DNA of 64,000 nt from Mucilaginibacter yixingensis (GCF_041080815.1 NZ_CP160205.1:3224001-3288000); one strand, 5' to 3'; numbered from the stretch's first letter, positions 35,945-45,835 are shown. The notes: generated from the letters alone by a model not told the origin. Made by a program: numbers and translations.

Positions 35945-37885
35945 TCACTGGCCGGGCGTCCACTGGTAAAGTACTACTTTATTGGCATTATAGTCGTCTT
36001 TGGTAACCAGGTATTGCCCGTTTGATTTGCGGTAGGCTTTAATGCCGTACATCGAGTCGCAGTCATTACCTACATAAACGTTATTATTGGTGGTCATGGT
36101 GGTCACCAGCGCACCGGTACGCAGATCGAACACGTCAACATTTGGTATGGCATAGTAACCCACAAACAGGAAGTCTCCGGCGGCGCTCATTGATTTGGCC
36201 TGTGCACGTGTTAAATGAAAAACAACGTTTGGTGCAGTGTGGTTTCCGGCTTTCCAGCCCTCATATACTTCAACGCGGTTTCCAATCAGTGTCCAGTCGG
36301 TATTACCACCGGCCAGGATCATCCGGTCGCTCTTGGGCAGGTATTCCAGGCGGTTGAGGTGTTTAATGCTGTCGGGCACCGGCGTGCTTACCGGGGCTGC
36401 CCAAATGGGCTTGCCGGTGGCACTGAAGCCGGTTAGCTCATAATACTGGATTGCGTCTGTTTTATCTTTGGATGTCCAAACATTTCCCAGTGAGTCCAGG
36501 CAGAAGCCGTTTCTGAGCAGTGTAAACGAATCGCCGGGGATGCCGATAAAGCCATCCGTGTTACGGTTAAAATAGAAACTGTACAGTGCATCCGGGTTTT
36601 GTCCGCAGGCAAATAAGATCTTCTTACCGCCCACGCTGGCAAAATGCCCGAAGTGCAGGCCTCTGGAAGGATCGCCCAGGTTGATGCGCGGATCTGACGG
36701 ATAACGGAACGGATCAATGGTATTGGCTTTAAAACGACCGCCATCTGTACCGCTGTAGGTGTACATAATGTTACCACTATAGAAATCGGCGCCATCGGTA
36801 CCAGAATCAGCCGCTGCGTTACCTTCAAAGTTCAGCGCTTGCAAGGTCCATAAAAGCGAACCGCTGCCGTTGTAACAATGCAAATCAGTCACACCGTTAC
36901 GGCCCACATCCCATGAGCCACCCCAGGGATTATTCAATACATACAGCTTACCGGCATTGTCTTTACCGATGCCTACTACACGCGTAAAGCGCTTGTCGCC
37001 AGCCTGCCCGCGAATGCCGGTGGTTTCATCCAAATAGCCACCAGTTATCCCAAAGGTTGACTGCTGAACTGGTGTTGTACTCAGGTTATTATAAATCTTG
37101 ATGTTTTGATCGGGCCCCTGGTCGCCAATATAAAGCAACCCCGCTGCCTGATCACAATACAATGCCGACGGACGCGAGGTTGTGGCCAATTGAATAACCG
37201 GCCCGGCAACCCCGGTCAGGCTGTATTGCTTTACCTGTCCGGTGCTCATCTGCGCTACCCAAAGGTTCTGCTGCGCATCAATAGTGATGGCGCCGGGTTC
37301 GGTCACCGTCCACTCGCGCAGCAGCGTACCGGCGCTGTTATAAACGCCGATCCGGTTGCCGTAAAAATCACTCACAAAAAGCTCGCTGCCGTTAATCACC
37401 AACCCCTTGATGGCGTCGCCGGTGCCGTTGCTGGCTTTGAAGAGCAAGTCGCGTGTTTTGCTGGCGCGATTGTACCGGCCAATATAACCCGCGTTTGGTG
37501 CCTGCTGCGCGGTGTAGATGTAGGTCGTGTCGCCGGTAATGGCTGTGCCCTGCGAGTCCTTGGTCCCCCCCATAGAACCGATGGTGTTGCCGTTTTGGTA
37601 GACACCAATATTCCGGCTCTTTTCATCCCAGCTGGAAGCGGTATAAACGATGCCGCCGGGAGACACCCACATAGACCGCGCTGCATTACCCACATGTGCA
37701 TTAACGTCTGGAAACGTATTACCCACCCAGGTTACGGTGTAGGTGCCCGCGCTTACCTCAACCTTTAGCTGAGGGTCTTTTGCCGTACCGATTTTTGCGG
37801 TATCTGCAACCATCGTTTTTTTAGCACAGCCCAGACTGAAGCCGGCCATGCCAACCATCAGGGCATAGATTAATTTTCTTGTCAT
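35945..37885 (-). CDS. NHL-type beta-propeller lipoprotein in the SusE/F position
   Basis: A 646-residue lipoprotein (lipobox FSLGC). Repeated strands of the type GLVINGSELFVSDFYGNRIGV, ITIDAQQNLWVAQMSTGQVK and LYCDQAAGLLYIGDQG are typical of NHL/SMP-30 beta-propellers; a fibronectin-like strand (AGTYTVTWVGNTFPDVN) precedes them. It is third in the operon after susC and susD, where surface glycan-binding lipoproteins (SusE/F type) normally sit. It may bind the glycan, or be a propeller lyase or hydrolase. No catalytic motif could be assigned. Confidence 0.6.
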   Translation of the reverse strand: MTRKLIYALMVGMAGFSLGCAKKTMVADTAKIGTAKDPQLKVEVSAGTYTVTWVGNTFPDVNAHVGNAARSMWVSPGGIVYTASSWDEKSRNIGVYQNGNTIGSMGGTKDSQGTAITGDTTYIYTAQQAPNAGYIGRYNRASKTRDLLFKASNGTGDAIKGLVINGSELFVSDFYGNRIGVYNSAGTLLREWTVTEPGAITIDAQQNLWVAQMSTGQVKQYSLTGVAGPVIQLATTSRPSALYCDQAAGLLYIGDQGPDQNIKIYNNLSTTPVQQSTFGITGGYLDETTGIRGQAGDKRFTRVVGIGKDNAGKLYVLNNPWGGSWDVGRNGVTDLHCYNGSGSLLWTLQALNFEGNAAADSGTDGADFYSGNIMYTYSGTDGGRFKANTIDPFRYPSDPRINLGDPSRGLHFGHFASVGGKKILFACGQNPDALYSFYFNRNTDGFIGIPGDSFTLLRNGFCLDSLGNVWTSKDKTDAIQYYELTGFSATGKPIWAAPVSTPVPDSIKHLNRLEYLPKSDRMILAGGNTDWTLIGNRVEVYEGWKAGNHTAPNVVFHLTRAQAKSMSAAGDFLFVGYYAIPNVDVFDLRTGALVTTMTTNNNVYVGNDCDSMYGIKAYRKSNGQYLVTKDDYNANKVVLYQWTPGQ

Positions 37886-37901
37886 AGGTATTTAGTTTTG
37901 G

Positions 37902-39305
37902 TTAGTAGCCCGGGTTTTGCTGTAGTTTAGGGTTACGGCCTGTTTCGCGCAGTGGAATAGGCCACAGCGTCTGGTTTGTTGTGATGCCCAGCACGGCCGC
38001 CGCGCGGCCGGTACGTACCAAATCGTGAAAACGATGTCCTTCAAAACAAAGCTCTTTCATACGCTCGTTTTCAATAGCCAGCCGGAGATCATAATTGTTA
38101 GCCACATCATTGGCGCTCGGAAAATCACGCACAGATGTTGTGGTCAGCGGCAACCCGAAGGCCCTGCGGCGAATGATGTTCAGCGCGGCCGTGGCATCGG
38201 CAGTTTGCCCTAACTCGTTGAGGGCTTCGGCGCGCACCAGGATAATATCAGCCAGGCGCATCACAATAATGTTGGCATCCAGACCGCTGGTCAGGCGGAT
38301 GTATTTACCCACAAACGGTACCGGTATAGTAGCCGGACTCATGGTGATGGATACCGCCTTGCGGATATCGCCGGTTTCAAATGCGTTGATGATCTTGCTG
38401 GTTGGCACAATCTGGTAGCTGCTGCCCTGCGTACCTGCCGGTGCTGGTGTAGGCACATAGTAGCTGTAAGTGCCATTGCCCTCGCTAGAGGAGCTGACAT
38501 ACTGGATCTCAAAAATAGATTCGGTACTGTTTTTTGATGCAGGATTGAACATATTGGTATAACCGGTTTGGCCACTCACCAGTGTGTAGGTGGTATTATT
38601 CATCACCTCCAGGGCTTTAGCAGCAGCATTGGTATAATCCTTTCTAGCCAGGTACACCTTAGCCATCAATGCTTTAGCACCACCCTGCGTGGCACGACCG
38701 CGGGTATCTACATTGTTGGGATAGCTAACCGGCAGATTGGTTTCTGCCAGTTTAAGATCGGCAATGATCTGGTCATAGGTTTGATCGCTGCTGGAGCGGG
38801 CAATGGTAAAATCGTCATTAAACGAAGAGTAAGGAACCGTTACCAGCGGCACACCGCCAAACGCTTTCAGCAGGTTAAAGTAGAAGTAGGCGCGCATAAA
38901 ATAGGCCTCGCCCAGGATGCGTTCTTTTTGTCCGGCGATGAACAGGTTGGCGTCAATACCGGGCACATTTTTCAGCACGTCATTACAACGGCCAATACCC
39001 ACGTAGTTGTTTTGCCAGTACAGGGCAACGGTTGCATTGTCTACCGTGATGCCATGTTGCGAGAACGGGCTGAAGTTGATCAGCTGGGCCGTGGCCAGAT
39101 CAGACGCGGCGTCAAAAGCTACCGGCGCCTGGGTAGAAAGGGCTTGGGCGGCATCATAAATACCTACCGCGGCCGCTTCTGCATCGCCTGATGATTTGTA
39201 GAAATTCTGCTCGGTTATTTTATCCTGCGGCACCTGATCGAGCACCTTGGTACAGGAGTTAAATAAAAACGCGGCTATAAGGAGTGTAATTGAAATCTTT
39301 TTCAT
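37902..39305 (-). CDS. SusD/RagB-family nutrient-binding lipoprotein
   Basis: A 467-residue outer-membrane lipoprotein: signal with lipobox FNSC, the typical start TKVLDQVPQDKITEQNFYKS, TPR-like helices (FMRAYFYFNLLKAFGGVPLV, TQGGAKALMAKVYLARKDY) and the C-terminal SusD block (IILVRAEALNELGQ, AIENERMKELCFEGHRFHDL, LWPIPLRE). It caps the SusC channel and binds oligosaccharide. It is ten bases downstream of susC. Its length is slightly below the 500-600 usual for SusD. Confidence 0.95.
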   Translation of the reverse strand: MKKISITLLIAAFLFNSCTKVLDQVPQDKITEQNFYKSSGDAEAAAVGIYDAAQALSTQAPVAFDAASDLATAQLINFSPFSQHGITVDNATVALYWQNNYVGIGRCNDVLKNVPGIDANLFIAGQKERILGEAYFMRAYFYFNLLKAFGGVPLVTVPYSSFNDDFTIARSSSDQTYDQIIADLKLAETNLPVSYPNNVDTRGRATQGGAKALMAKVYLARKDYTNAAAKALEVMNNTTYTLVSGQTGYTNMFNPASKNSTESIFEIQYVSSSSEGNGTYSYYVPTPAPAGTQGSSYQIVPTSKIINAFETGDIRKAVSITMSPATIPVPFVGKYIRLTSGLDANIIVMRLADIILVRAEALNELGQTADATAALNIIRRRAFGLPLTTTSVRDFPSANDVANNYDLRLAIENERMKELCFEGHRFHDLVRTGRAAAVLGITTNQTLWPIPLRETGRNPKLQQNPGY

Positions 39306-39315
39306 GATGCTTTGA

Positions 39316-42300
39316 TTAGAAACTTACATTAAAACCTGCGCTCAGCGTGCGCGGCTGTGGCTGCACAGCATAATCGATCCCCAACTGGGAGTTTTTTACA
39401 GACTGGTTCTGTGCTTCCGGATCATAGCCCGAGTAATGGGTCCACAGCGCCAGGTTTTGCCCGCTGATGAACACTTTAGCGCTTTGAATATGCAAGCGTT
39501 TCAAGAATGTAGCCGGCAGGTTATAATTCAGCGTGATGTTTTTCAGGCGAATGAACGAACCATCCTCCACCCAACGCGACGACATCTCACCATTGGTCAA
39601 ACTATTAGTGACAACCGGGTCATTAAACATGGGTTTAGGCACATCGGTAGTGGTGTTGGTTGGTGTCCAGTATTGTAAGGTTTTCACGTCGCCGTTGTTA
39701 TAGCCGGCCATGCGCTCCAGAATGGCACGGGTTTGGTTATAAACCTGATTGCCGTAAGAGAAATAAAGGAAAACACTCAGATCAAAACCTTTGTAGCTAA
39801 AGGTATTGGTAAAGCCACCTGTAAACTTGGGCAGGGCGTTACCGATAATCACACGGTCGGCAGCGTTAATTTTGCCATCGCCGTTGGTATCCTGGTAAAC
39901 CATATTACCGGTCGTCGGGTTAACGCCAGAGCTTTTATAACCGAAAAACGAACCAACGGCCTCGCCTACGCGGTAAATACTGGTTGGCAAAGTGGTACCA
40001 TATAAACCTGGCAAACTCTCGGTAAAATCAGAGCTGGTAGGATCGCCAATTACCAGTTGGGGCAGATCGGTGATCTTGGTACGATTGAACGACATGTTAT
40101 AGTTGGTAGACCAACGGAACTTGCCGCGGATGTTATCGGTACTCAGCGCTATATCTATACCTTTGTTTTGCAGCTTGCCAATGTTAGCACCGTTGGTACG
40201 CGCAAAACCCGAAGTATAAGGCAGATCTAGCTTGAAGATGAGGCGGTTGGTTTGTTTTAGATAAGCATCTACGGTCAGATTAACGCGACTGTCAAACAGC
40301 GACAGGTCTAAACCCAGGTTGGTTTGCGTGGTAGCTTCCCAGCTTAAATCTTTGTTGGAGAGTGCCGACGCAGCAATACCTGCTTCTGTACCATAATTCA
40401 CCGCAGTAGCATAGGTGGCCAGCGACGGGAAATCGTTGCCTAAACCTTCCTGGCTGCCCGAGGTACCTATACTGGCCCGCAGTTTCAGGTCGCTCACCGC
40501 GTGCTGATTTTTCATAAATTCCTCGTTACTGATTCTCCAGCCGCCGGAAATAGTGGGGAAGAAACCATATTTCTGATTAGCGCCAAAACGGGACGAGCCA
40601 TCAATACGTCCGGCAAGTTGTACCAGGTAGCGGTCTTTAAAACTATAATTTACGCGACCGAAATAAGACAACAGCCCTGATTTGGACCTATAATCACTGG
40701 CTTCTGTACGGTTAGTAAAACCGGTTACGGCTTCGATCAGATCGGTAGCACTGGTGTTGCCGGCAGCTCCAATTCTGCGGATGCTGGTAACCTGCGTACT
40801 TTCACCGATAACGCCAGAAAGCACGTGTCCGCCGGATAGCTTGGGTGTGTAGGTCAGCGTATTTTCGTTAAGCCACAGCATTTGGGTAAAGAAATCGGCA
40901 GCACCGGTGGCAGCGCTCTGGTTATTAACCTGGGTGCTTTGATAGCGGTCGTCCTGAATGCCCTGGTTATCCATACCAAAGCTGGTCTTGAACTTCAGGT
41001 TAGGCAAAATGCTGTACTCGCCATAAATGTTGCCCACATAACGGTTCACGATAGATACAAACCGCAACTCGTTAGCCAGCATAACCGGGTTGGTAGCCCG
41101 ACGGTTAGCATCGTAATAATAGCTACCATCGGCATTATAAACCGGATAGTTGGGATTATAGATCAACGCATTGGCCAATACCGACTGCCCCGAAAAGCTG
41201 TTATCAATACGGTGGTTGAGCGAGTAAGTGCCATTCATGCTAAAACCGATGCGCAGGTTGCTGGTGGCTTTATAGTCGAGGTTGATACGGCCGTTAATAC
41301 GGCTAAAGTGCTGCTGCCCTACAATGGTACCGGTTTGATCAAGGTAGCCGACAGATAAGTAATGACTGATGTCTTTAGTACCGCCGGAAACCGACATGTT
41401 ATACTCTGAAATGGGCGCACTTTTAAAAATGGCGTCCTGCCAGTTGGTGTTGATACCTGTTTTAGTGATGGTTGGATCTACCGCCAGGCCAGCGTTGGCA
41501 CGCTCCTGGGTGATCAGGTCGACATATTGGTCGCCGTTTAATAAAGGCAATCGTTTCGTAATTTCAGATACACCGGTATAGCCGTTAAAGTTAAAACGGG
41601 CCCTGCCCTCTTTACCCTTCTTGGTTGTGATCAGGATCACACCGGCTGCTGCACGCGAGCCGTAAATAGCCGTGGCTGCGGCATCTTTCAAAACGTCTAT
41701 CGATTCAATATCATTCGGGTTGATATCATTGGTGGCGGTAATGCGCTGTCCGTCGCCCCCTAATGGCGACACGCCAGCCGGAATGTTGTTCATCGGCACA
41801 CCGTCAATAACATACAGCGGGCGGTTCTCGCCAAACAACGAGCCGTTACCGCGAATACGGATATAGGTTTCATCGCCGGGAGCACCGGAGTTCTGCACCA
41901 CCTGCACACCGGCCACTTTGCCCTGGATAGCTGCATCCAGATTAGTTACCGGCACGCGTGCAATTTCCTCGCCTTTTACGGAAGCGATTGACGAAGTGAG
42001 GTTTTTACGGATCTGTGAGCCGTAACCCACCACAACCACTTCGTTCAAAGAACTGGATGTTTCAGAAAGCTCCACGGTCAGCGTTGTGCGGTTGCCCACG
42101 GCAACTTCCTGCCGACCGAAACCTACCATACTGAATACCAGCACATCATTAGCGTTATTTAATTTAATGCTGAACTGGCCCTCCTTGTTAGTTGTTGTTG
42201 CTCTGGTGGTTCCTTTAACCGTAACGGTAACACCGGGCATGGGCTCACCTTTAGAGGTGACCGTACCGGTAACTACCTGATCTTGCCGGTAAAGTTGGTG

Positions 42301-42432
42301 GCTGCGCACCGCTGCCGAGGCCATAGCCGGCACAGTGGTCATACCCAATGCCAGGCAGCTGATTACCGCAGGTACCGTACAAATACGAAGCGTACATTGC
42401 CTGTACTTAGCATACTGTAAAAGTAATTTCAT
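39316..42432 (-). CDS. SusC/RagA-family TonB-dependent outer-membrane transporter
   Basis: A 1038-residue importer. ATG 42432 (MKLLLQYAKYRQ) is chosen over a TTG at 42444. A long signal region is followed by the carboxypeptidase-D-like domain (VTGTVTSKGEPMPGVTVTVKG), the plug domain (SIASVKGEEIARVP, YVIDGVPMNNIPAG, VLKDAAATAIYGSRAAAGVI) and the beta-barrel ending in the aromatic strand RTLSAGFNVSF. No extra N-terminal signalling domain is present, so ECF sigma/anti-sigma control by this protein is unlikely. It imports oligosaccharides using TonB energy together with SusD and leads the minus-strand block. Confidence 0.96.
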   Translation of the reverse strand: MKLLLQYAKYRQCTLRICTVPAVISCLALGMTTVPAMASAAVRSHQLYRQDQVVTGTVTSKGEPMPGVTVTVKGTTRATTTNKEGQFSIKLNNANDVLVFSMVGFGRQEVAVGNRTTLTVELSETSSSLNEVVVVGYGSQIRKNLTSSIASVKGEEIARVPVTNLDAAIQGKVAGVQVVQNSGAPGDETYIRIRGNGSLFGENRPLYVIDGVPMNNIPAGVSPLGGDGQRITATNDINPNDIESIDVLKDAAATAIYGSRAAAGVILITTKKGKEGRARFNFNGYTGVSEITKRLPLLNGDQYVDLITQERANAGLAVDPTITKTGINTNWQDAIFKSAPISEYNMSVSGGTKDISHYLSVGYLDQTGTIVGQQHFSRINGRINLDYKATSNLRIGFSMNGTYSLNHRIDNSFSGQSVLANALIYNPNYPVYNADGSYYYDANRRATNPVMLANELRFVSIVNRYVGNIYGEYSILPNLKFKTSFGMDNQGIQDDRYQSTQVNNQSAATGAADFFTQMLWLNENTLTYTPKLSGGHVLSGVIGESTQVTSIRRIGAAGNTSATDLIEAVTGFTNRTEASDYRSKSGLLSYFGRVNYSFKDRYLVQLAGRIDGSSRFGANQKYGFFPTISGGWRISNEEFMKNQHAVSDLKLRASIGTSGSQEGLGNDFPSLATYATAVNYGTEAGIAASALSNKDLSWEATTQTNLGLDLSLFDSRVNLTVDAYLKQTNRLIFKLDLPYTSGFARTNGANIGKLQNKGIDIALSTDNIRGKFRWSTNYNMSFNRTKITDLPQLVIGDPTSSDFTESLPGLYGTTLPTSIYRVGEAVGSFFGYKSSGVNPTTGNMVYQDTNGDGKINAADRVIIGNALPKFTGGFTNTFSYKGFDLSVFLYFSYGNQVYNQTRAILERMAGYNNGDVKTLQYWTPTNTTTDVPKPMFNDPVVTNSLTNGEMSSRWVEDGSFIRLKNITLNYNLPATFLKRLHIQSAKVFISGQNLALWTHYSGYDPEAQNQSVKNSQLGIDYAVQPQPRTLSAGFNVSF

Positions 42433-42787
42433 AATTGATCTCAATTGGTCTGATTGGTGCTGTCGCAGATCAGGTGATCAGCGGCAGCATCTTGGTTCTC
42501 ATTTGTTATTGACCGTCTGTCCTTCCACCCCGGTTACTCTGGAACGGCATGCACGTCCGTTAGCGAGGGCTTCAGAAAAAACAGCAGGATAATTGGTTAA
42601 CGCTCCCGCTCTGCAGGTGCCATTTGCAACTGGCGCCAACGGACTACGGTGAATCGTCAAAACAAACATATCACTAGTGAATGCAAAGTGCCGCGTGCAA
42701 ACACGGGCGTTTACATGCACAATTGAGACAAACACTAATAAACTGAATATCAACAATATGTATATTTTTCATAAGCTTAACTGTTTT
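42433..42787. promoter_or_regulatory. Upstream region of susC with a candidate -7 box
   Basis: The 355 bases between susC and the AraC gene hold no convincing gene; an 85-residue frame on the minus strand has no family features. On the minus strand TATGTTTG (42670-42663) matches the -7 consensus TAnnTTTG, but no TTTG lies at the right distance, so the promoter is weak or activator-dependent, in line with an adjacent AraC regulator. The leader would be about 225 bases, common for susC genes. Confidence 0.35.
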
Positions 42788-43660
42788 TCATTTTTTCCGA
42801 TAGTCGCCCGGTGTTTGACCGGTATGCTGCTTAAAGAAACGGGCAAAATAGTTGGGATACTCAAAATGCAGCCGGTAAGCAATCTGGGCGATGGTGAGAT
42901 TGGTATAGCTCAGGTACTTTCTGGCTTCGGTTACCAGGTAATCATTAATGAGGCCGCTAACGGAGCGCCCGGTGGCTTTCCGGCACAAGCGGTTCAGGTG
43001 AGGGGCCGACAAATGCAGAGCGCCGGCCAGTTGTTCAACACTGATCTGCCCTTCACTTTCCCTGATCAACTGCTGCAATCGGATCATATGACCAGTGCCC
43101 AAGGCGGTGCTTTCGGTCTTTACTGGCGGTATCAGGCGGTAAATGGCCAGAAACAATTGTTGCAAACAGGCGGTCAGCATAAGTTGCTGCCGGGCATCGT
43201 GGATTTCCTGTTCAATAGTAATAGCTTCCATCATGCTGCTGATGCGATCGGATGAATAAGTGGCAGAAAATTCTGTGATCCGGATCAGCTGACCAGCCAT
43301 GGCTGTGAGTACGGGCACATCTTTCCAGAGTGAAGCAAACAGTATATCAGAAAGGCTGACAATATACCCACCCGATTGTTCGCTGAATTTGAAGCCGTGC
43401 AAATGGGTAGCGGGTATTACCAGCAGACAAGGGGCCGCTAACCTGCTCACCTCCCCGGCTTCCTGTAATTCAACTTCCCCCGTTGTTACCAGGAAAATCT
43501 GCATAATACCGGGATGCGTGTGCGGCTCAATCTGCCAGCCAAATTGTTTGCTGCGGGTTTCAAGCCGTTCGGCAAACAGATAGTCGCGGTCAGAGCGGGC
43601 CTGCCGGTCGCCATACAGCCCTTCAAATTTCCCAATGGTCGTTGTTCTCTTTTGGCTCAT
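42788..43660 (-). CDS. AraC-family transcriptional regulator
   Basis: A 290-residue regulator. An N-terminal cupin-like domain (QIEPHTHPGIMQIFLVTTGEVEL) senses a ligand, and the C-terminal AraC double helix-turn-helix is clear: ISVEQLAGALHLSAPHLNRL, then LTIAQIAYRLHFEYPNYFARFF ending TGQTPGDYRKK. It lies upstream of susC on the same strand, separated by 355 bases, and is divergent from the Bcr/CflA transporter. Control of susC or of the transporter are both plausible; cupin-type AraC proteins next to MFS pumps often regulate the pump. Confidence 0.9.
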   Translation of the reverse strand: MSQKRTTTIGKFEGLYGDRQARSDRDYLFAERLETRSKQFGWQIEPHTHPGIMQIFLVTTGEVELQEAGEVSRLAAPCLLVIPATHLHGFKFSEQSGGYIVSLSDILFASLWKDVPVLTAMAGQLIRITEFSATYSSDRISSMMEAITIEQEIHDARQQLMLTACLQQLFLAIYRLIPPVKTESTALGTGHMIRLQQLIRESEGQISVEQLAGALHLSAPHLNRLCRKATGRSVSGLINDYLVTEARKYLSYTNLTIAQIAYRLHFEYPNYFARFFKQHTGQTPGDYRKK

Positions 43661-43743
43661 GTTCGGTTTGTATCCTAAGATGTCAAAAAATAAGCTATTT
43701 ATGGTTCATTACTGCCCGAAATTTGTATAAAAAATAATCGACA

Positions 43744-44946
43744 ATGAATAAACGACCAGGAACCCTGATCATCGTGGTGCTGGGCATGCTGATCGCCCTC
43801 AGCCCCTTTTCAATTGATATGTACCTACCGGCATTTCCGGCTATTGCGGCGGCATTGCATACCAATATTGCCCGGGTGGGCTATTCGCTAACCAGCTATT
43901 ATGCCGGATTATGTGTGGGACAATTGATCTACGGAATTCTGATTGACCGCTTCGGGCGGAAAAAGCCGCTGCTGGCCGGGCTGCTGATTTACCTGGCAGC
44001 CGGGCTGTGCTGCGCCCTGGCCGGTGGTATTAATTTGCTCATTGGTGTTCGCCTGTTCATGGCGCTGGGCGGTTGCGTGGGCATGGTGGCTGCGCGGGCT
44101 ATAGTACGTGATTTGTATCCGCCCGAAGAAATGGCCGGAGTATTATCGCTTCTGGTACTGGTGATGGGGATAGCACCGGTAATTGCCCCAACCATTGGCG
44201 GCCTTATTGGCAGTTGGCTGGGCTGGCGCTGGGTGTTTGGCACTATGGCGTTGATTGGAGCACTTTTAATACCCGGGGTATGGTTGATTTTACCGGAAAC
44301 CAAAACGGCAGACAAGCGGGTATCGCTGAAGCCGGGCAATATCTCGGCAGCTTACCTGGCGGTGCTGCGTAACCCAACCTTCCTGAAGTATACGCTGGCG
44401 GGCGGCATTAGTTATGCCGGTATGTATGCCTACATTGCGGGCTCGCCCTTTGTATTCATGCAAAAATTCGGGTTTTCTGATACGGCCTATGGCTGGGCAT
44501 TTGCCCTGAACGCCTGCGGACTGATTGCCGGCAGTCAGCTCAATCGTCTGGCGCTCAGAAAATACACCAGCGCTACGGTTGTTCGAGTAGCGTGCGCCCT
44601 GCTTTTTCTGACAGGCCTGGGACTGCTGCTAGTTACCTGGGCAGGCATTGCCGGGCCCGCAATTACGCTGGCTTTTATCTTCTTTTTCCTGTTTTGGATT
44701 GGTTTTATCAACCCTAATACCACCGCCCTGGCACTTGCGCCATTTACCGCTGCCGCCGGCCGGGCGTCTGCGGTACTGGGCAGCTCACAGATGATTGCGG
44801 GTGTTGCGGCTTCGTGGCTGGTGAGCTTTTTTAATAACGGTACTACGCTCATCATGCCGGTGGTGATGTTCGGTTGTACACTGATTAGCTTCCTGTTACT
44901 GGCGGGCAGAAAGCGGGCGCAAAGGACGGCTCTGGCTGTGAGCTGA
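43744..44946 (+). CDS. Bcr/CflA-type MFS drug efflux transporter
   Basis: A 400-residue, 12-helix inner-membrane carrier. The start LSPFSIDMYLPAFPAIAA and the loop motif LIDRFGRKKPLLAG are typical of Bcr/CflA drug-proton antiporters; helix 5 carries the antiporter motif region GIAPVIAPTIGGLIGSWLGW. It diverges from the AraC gene across 83 bases and faces the DUF1080 operon. Substrate unknown; the family exports bicyclomycin, chloramphenicol, sulfonamides or small metabolites. Confidence 0.88.
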   Translation: MNKRPGTLIIVVLGMLIALSPFSIDMYLPAFPAIAAALHTNIARVGYSLTSYYAGLCVGQLIYGILIDRFGRKKPLLAGLLIYLAAGLCCALAGGINLLIGVRLFMALGGCVGMVAARAIVRDLYPPEEMAGVLSLLVLVMGIAPVIAPTIGGLIGSWLGWRWVFGTMALIGALLIPGVWLILPETKTADKRVSLKPGNISAAYLAVLRNPTFLKYTLAGGISYAGMYAYIAGSPFVFMQKFGFSDTAYGWAFALNACGLIAGSQLNRLALRKYTSATVVRVACALLFLTGLGLLLVTWAGIAGPAITLAFIFFFLFWIGFINPNTTALALAPFTAAAGRASAVLGSSQMIAGVAASWLVSFFNNGTTLIMPVVMFGCTLISFLLLAGRKRAQRTALAVS

Positions 44947-44966
44947 TTTTATCTAACCCAGGTGTT

Positions 44967-44999
44967 ATCCAGCGGAATACCTTTAATATCCCGCTGGAT
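44967..44999. terminator. Hairpin between convergent genes
   Basis: ATCCAGCGG (44967-44975) pairs perfectly with CCGCTGGAT (44991-44999) across a 15-base loop. It lies between the MFS stop (44946) and the DUF1080 stop (45045) and may end transcription from both sides, although no long T run follows. Confidence 0.45.
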
Positions 45000-45044
45000 G
45001 ACAGCAAAGGTTATCTTAAACTCCCGGCTTCTGCGTATTAAAAG

Positions 45045-45824
45045 TTATTCAACCGGTCTGATCCAGATATTGCGGAAGCTGATAGGTTCGCTCTTATCGC
45101 CATGAGCCTGCAGTTTAATTGGCGACGGGCCATGAGCAACATCATAGGTTGCTTTGCCAATGTATCTGGTTGGCCCAAGCAGTTCTACGTTGTTCTGAAC
45201 CAGTATACCGTTAAACCACACCGTTACCCGTGCCGGGCTGGTTGCTTTACCACTGGCATCAAACGTTGGCGCTTTCCAGCTAATATCATACGTTTGCCAT
45301 TCGCCGGCTTTGCGTGCCGGGTTAGCCAACGGTGCAAATTGCTTGTAGATGCTGCCTGCCATGCCGTTAACGTAGGTTTTGTTCTCGTAGGTATCAACAA
45401 TCTGCAATTCGTAACCGGCATCGCCTTTACCTGTTGAAGCCAAAAACAAACCGCTGTTACCACGGGCTTGTCCCTCGCCGGTAATATTAGCGGGGATGCG
45501 CCACTCTATATGCAACTGGTAGCTGCCAAAAGAGCGTTTGGTTTCAATATTTCCGGCAGATTTATTAACGGTGAGCACACCGCCGCTTACTGTCCAGCCA
45601 GCTGGTTTGTTACGATCTGCAACAGCAACCCATTCGTCCAGATTTTTACCGTCAAACAATACCACCGCATCTGCTGGCGGGCTAATTTTCTCATATCTAA
45701 CCGGCTCAACTTTTGGCGGTACCGGCTTCCATACTTCGGTATCTTCTGGCTTGGCGGCCTCCTGCGCGTAGCTGAAACAACGGGCAACCAGCAGTAAACA
45801 AACTAGTGAAGTTATTCTTTTCAT
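45045..45824 (-). CDS. DUF1080 (3-keto-disaccharide hydrolase/lyase family) secreted protein
   Basis: A 259-residue protein with signal peptide ending CFSYAQ and one concanavalin-like DUF1080 domain (PF06439): VVLFDGKNLDEWVAV, GSYQLHIEWRIP, RGNSGLFLAS, YELQIVDTYEN and the end PISFRNIWIRP. Members of this family cut 3-keto glycosides by hydrolysis or by beta-elimination. As the last gene of a block with a GMC oxidase, cytochrome c and sugar isomerases, it is probably the cleaving step after oxidation of a sugar at C3. The exact reaction is inferred. Confidence 0.85.
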   Translation of the reverse strand: MKRITSLVCLLLVARCFSYAQEAAKPEDTEVWKPVPPKVEPVRYEKISPPADAVVLFDGKNLDEWVAVADRNKPAGWTVSGGVLTVNKSAGNIETKRSFGSYQLHIEWRIPANITGEGQARGNSGLFLASTGKGDAGYELQIVDTYENKTYVNGMAGSIYKQFAPLANPARKAGEWQTYDISWKAPTFDASGKATSPARVTVWFNGILVQNNVELLGPTRYIGKATYDVAHGPSPIKLQAHGDKSEPISFRNIWIRPVE

Positions 45825-45835
45825 AGTCAGCTTGC

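Noticed and set aside
37106..37768. 220-codon plus-strand frame inside the propeller lipoprotein gene
   Set aside because: Antisense shadow of a well-supported lipoprotein gene; residue pattern has no domain.
42499..42756. 85-codon minus-strand frame upstream of susC
   Set aside because: Fills the promoter spacer, no family features, no supporting ribosome site; treated as part of the susC upstream region.
44950..45044. Open minus-strand stretch of about 30 codons after the DUF1080 stop
   Set aside because: No start codon and coincides with a perfect hairpin; probably chance.
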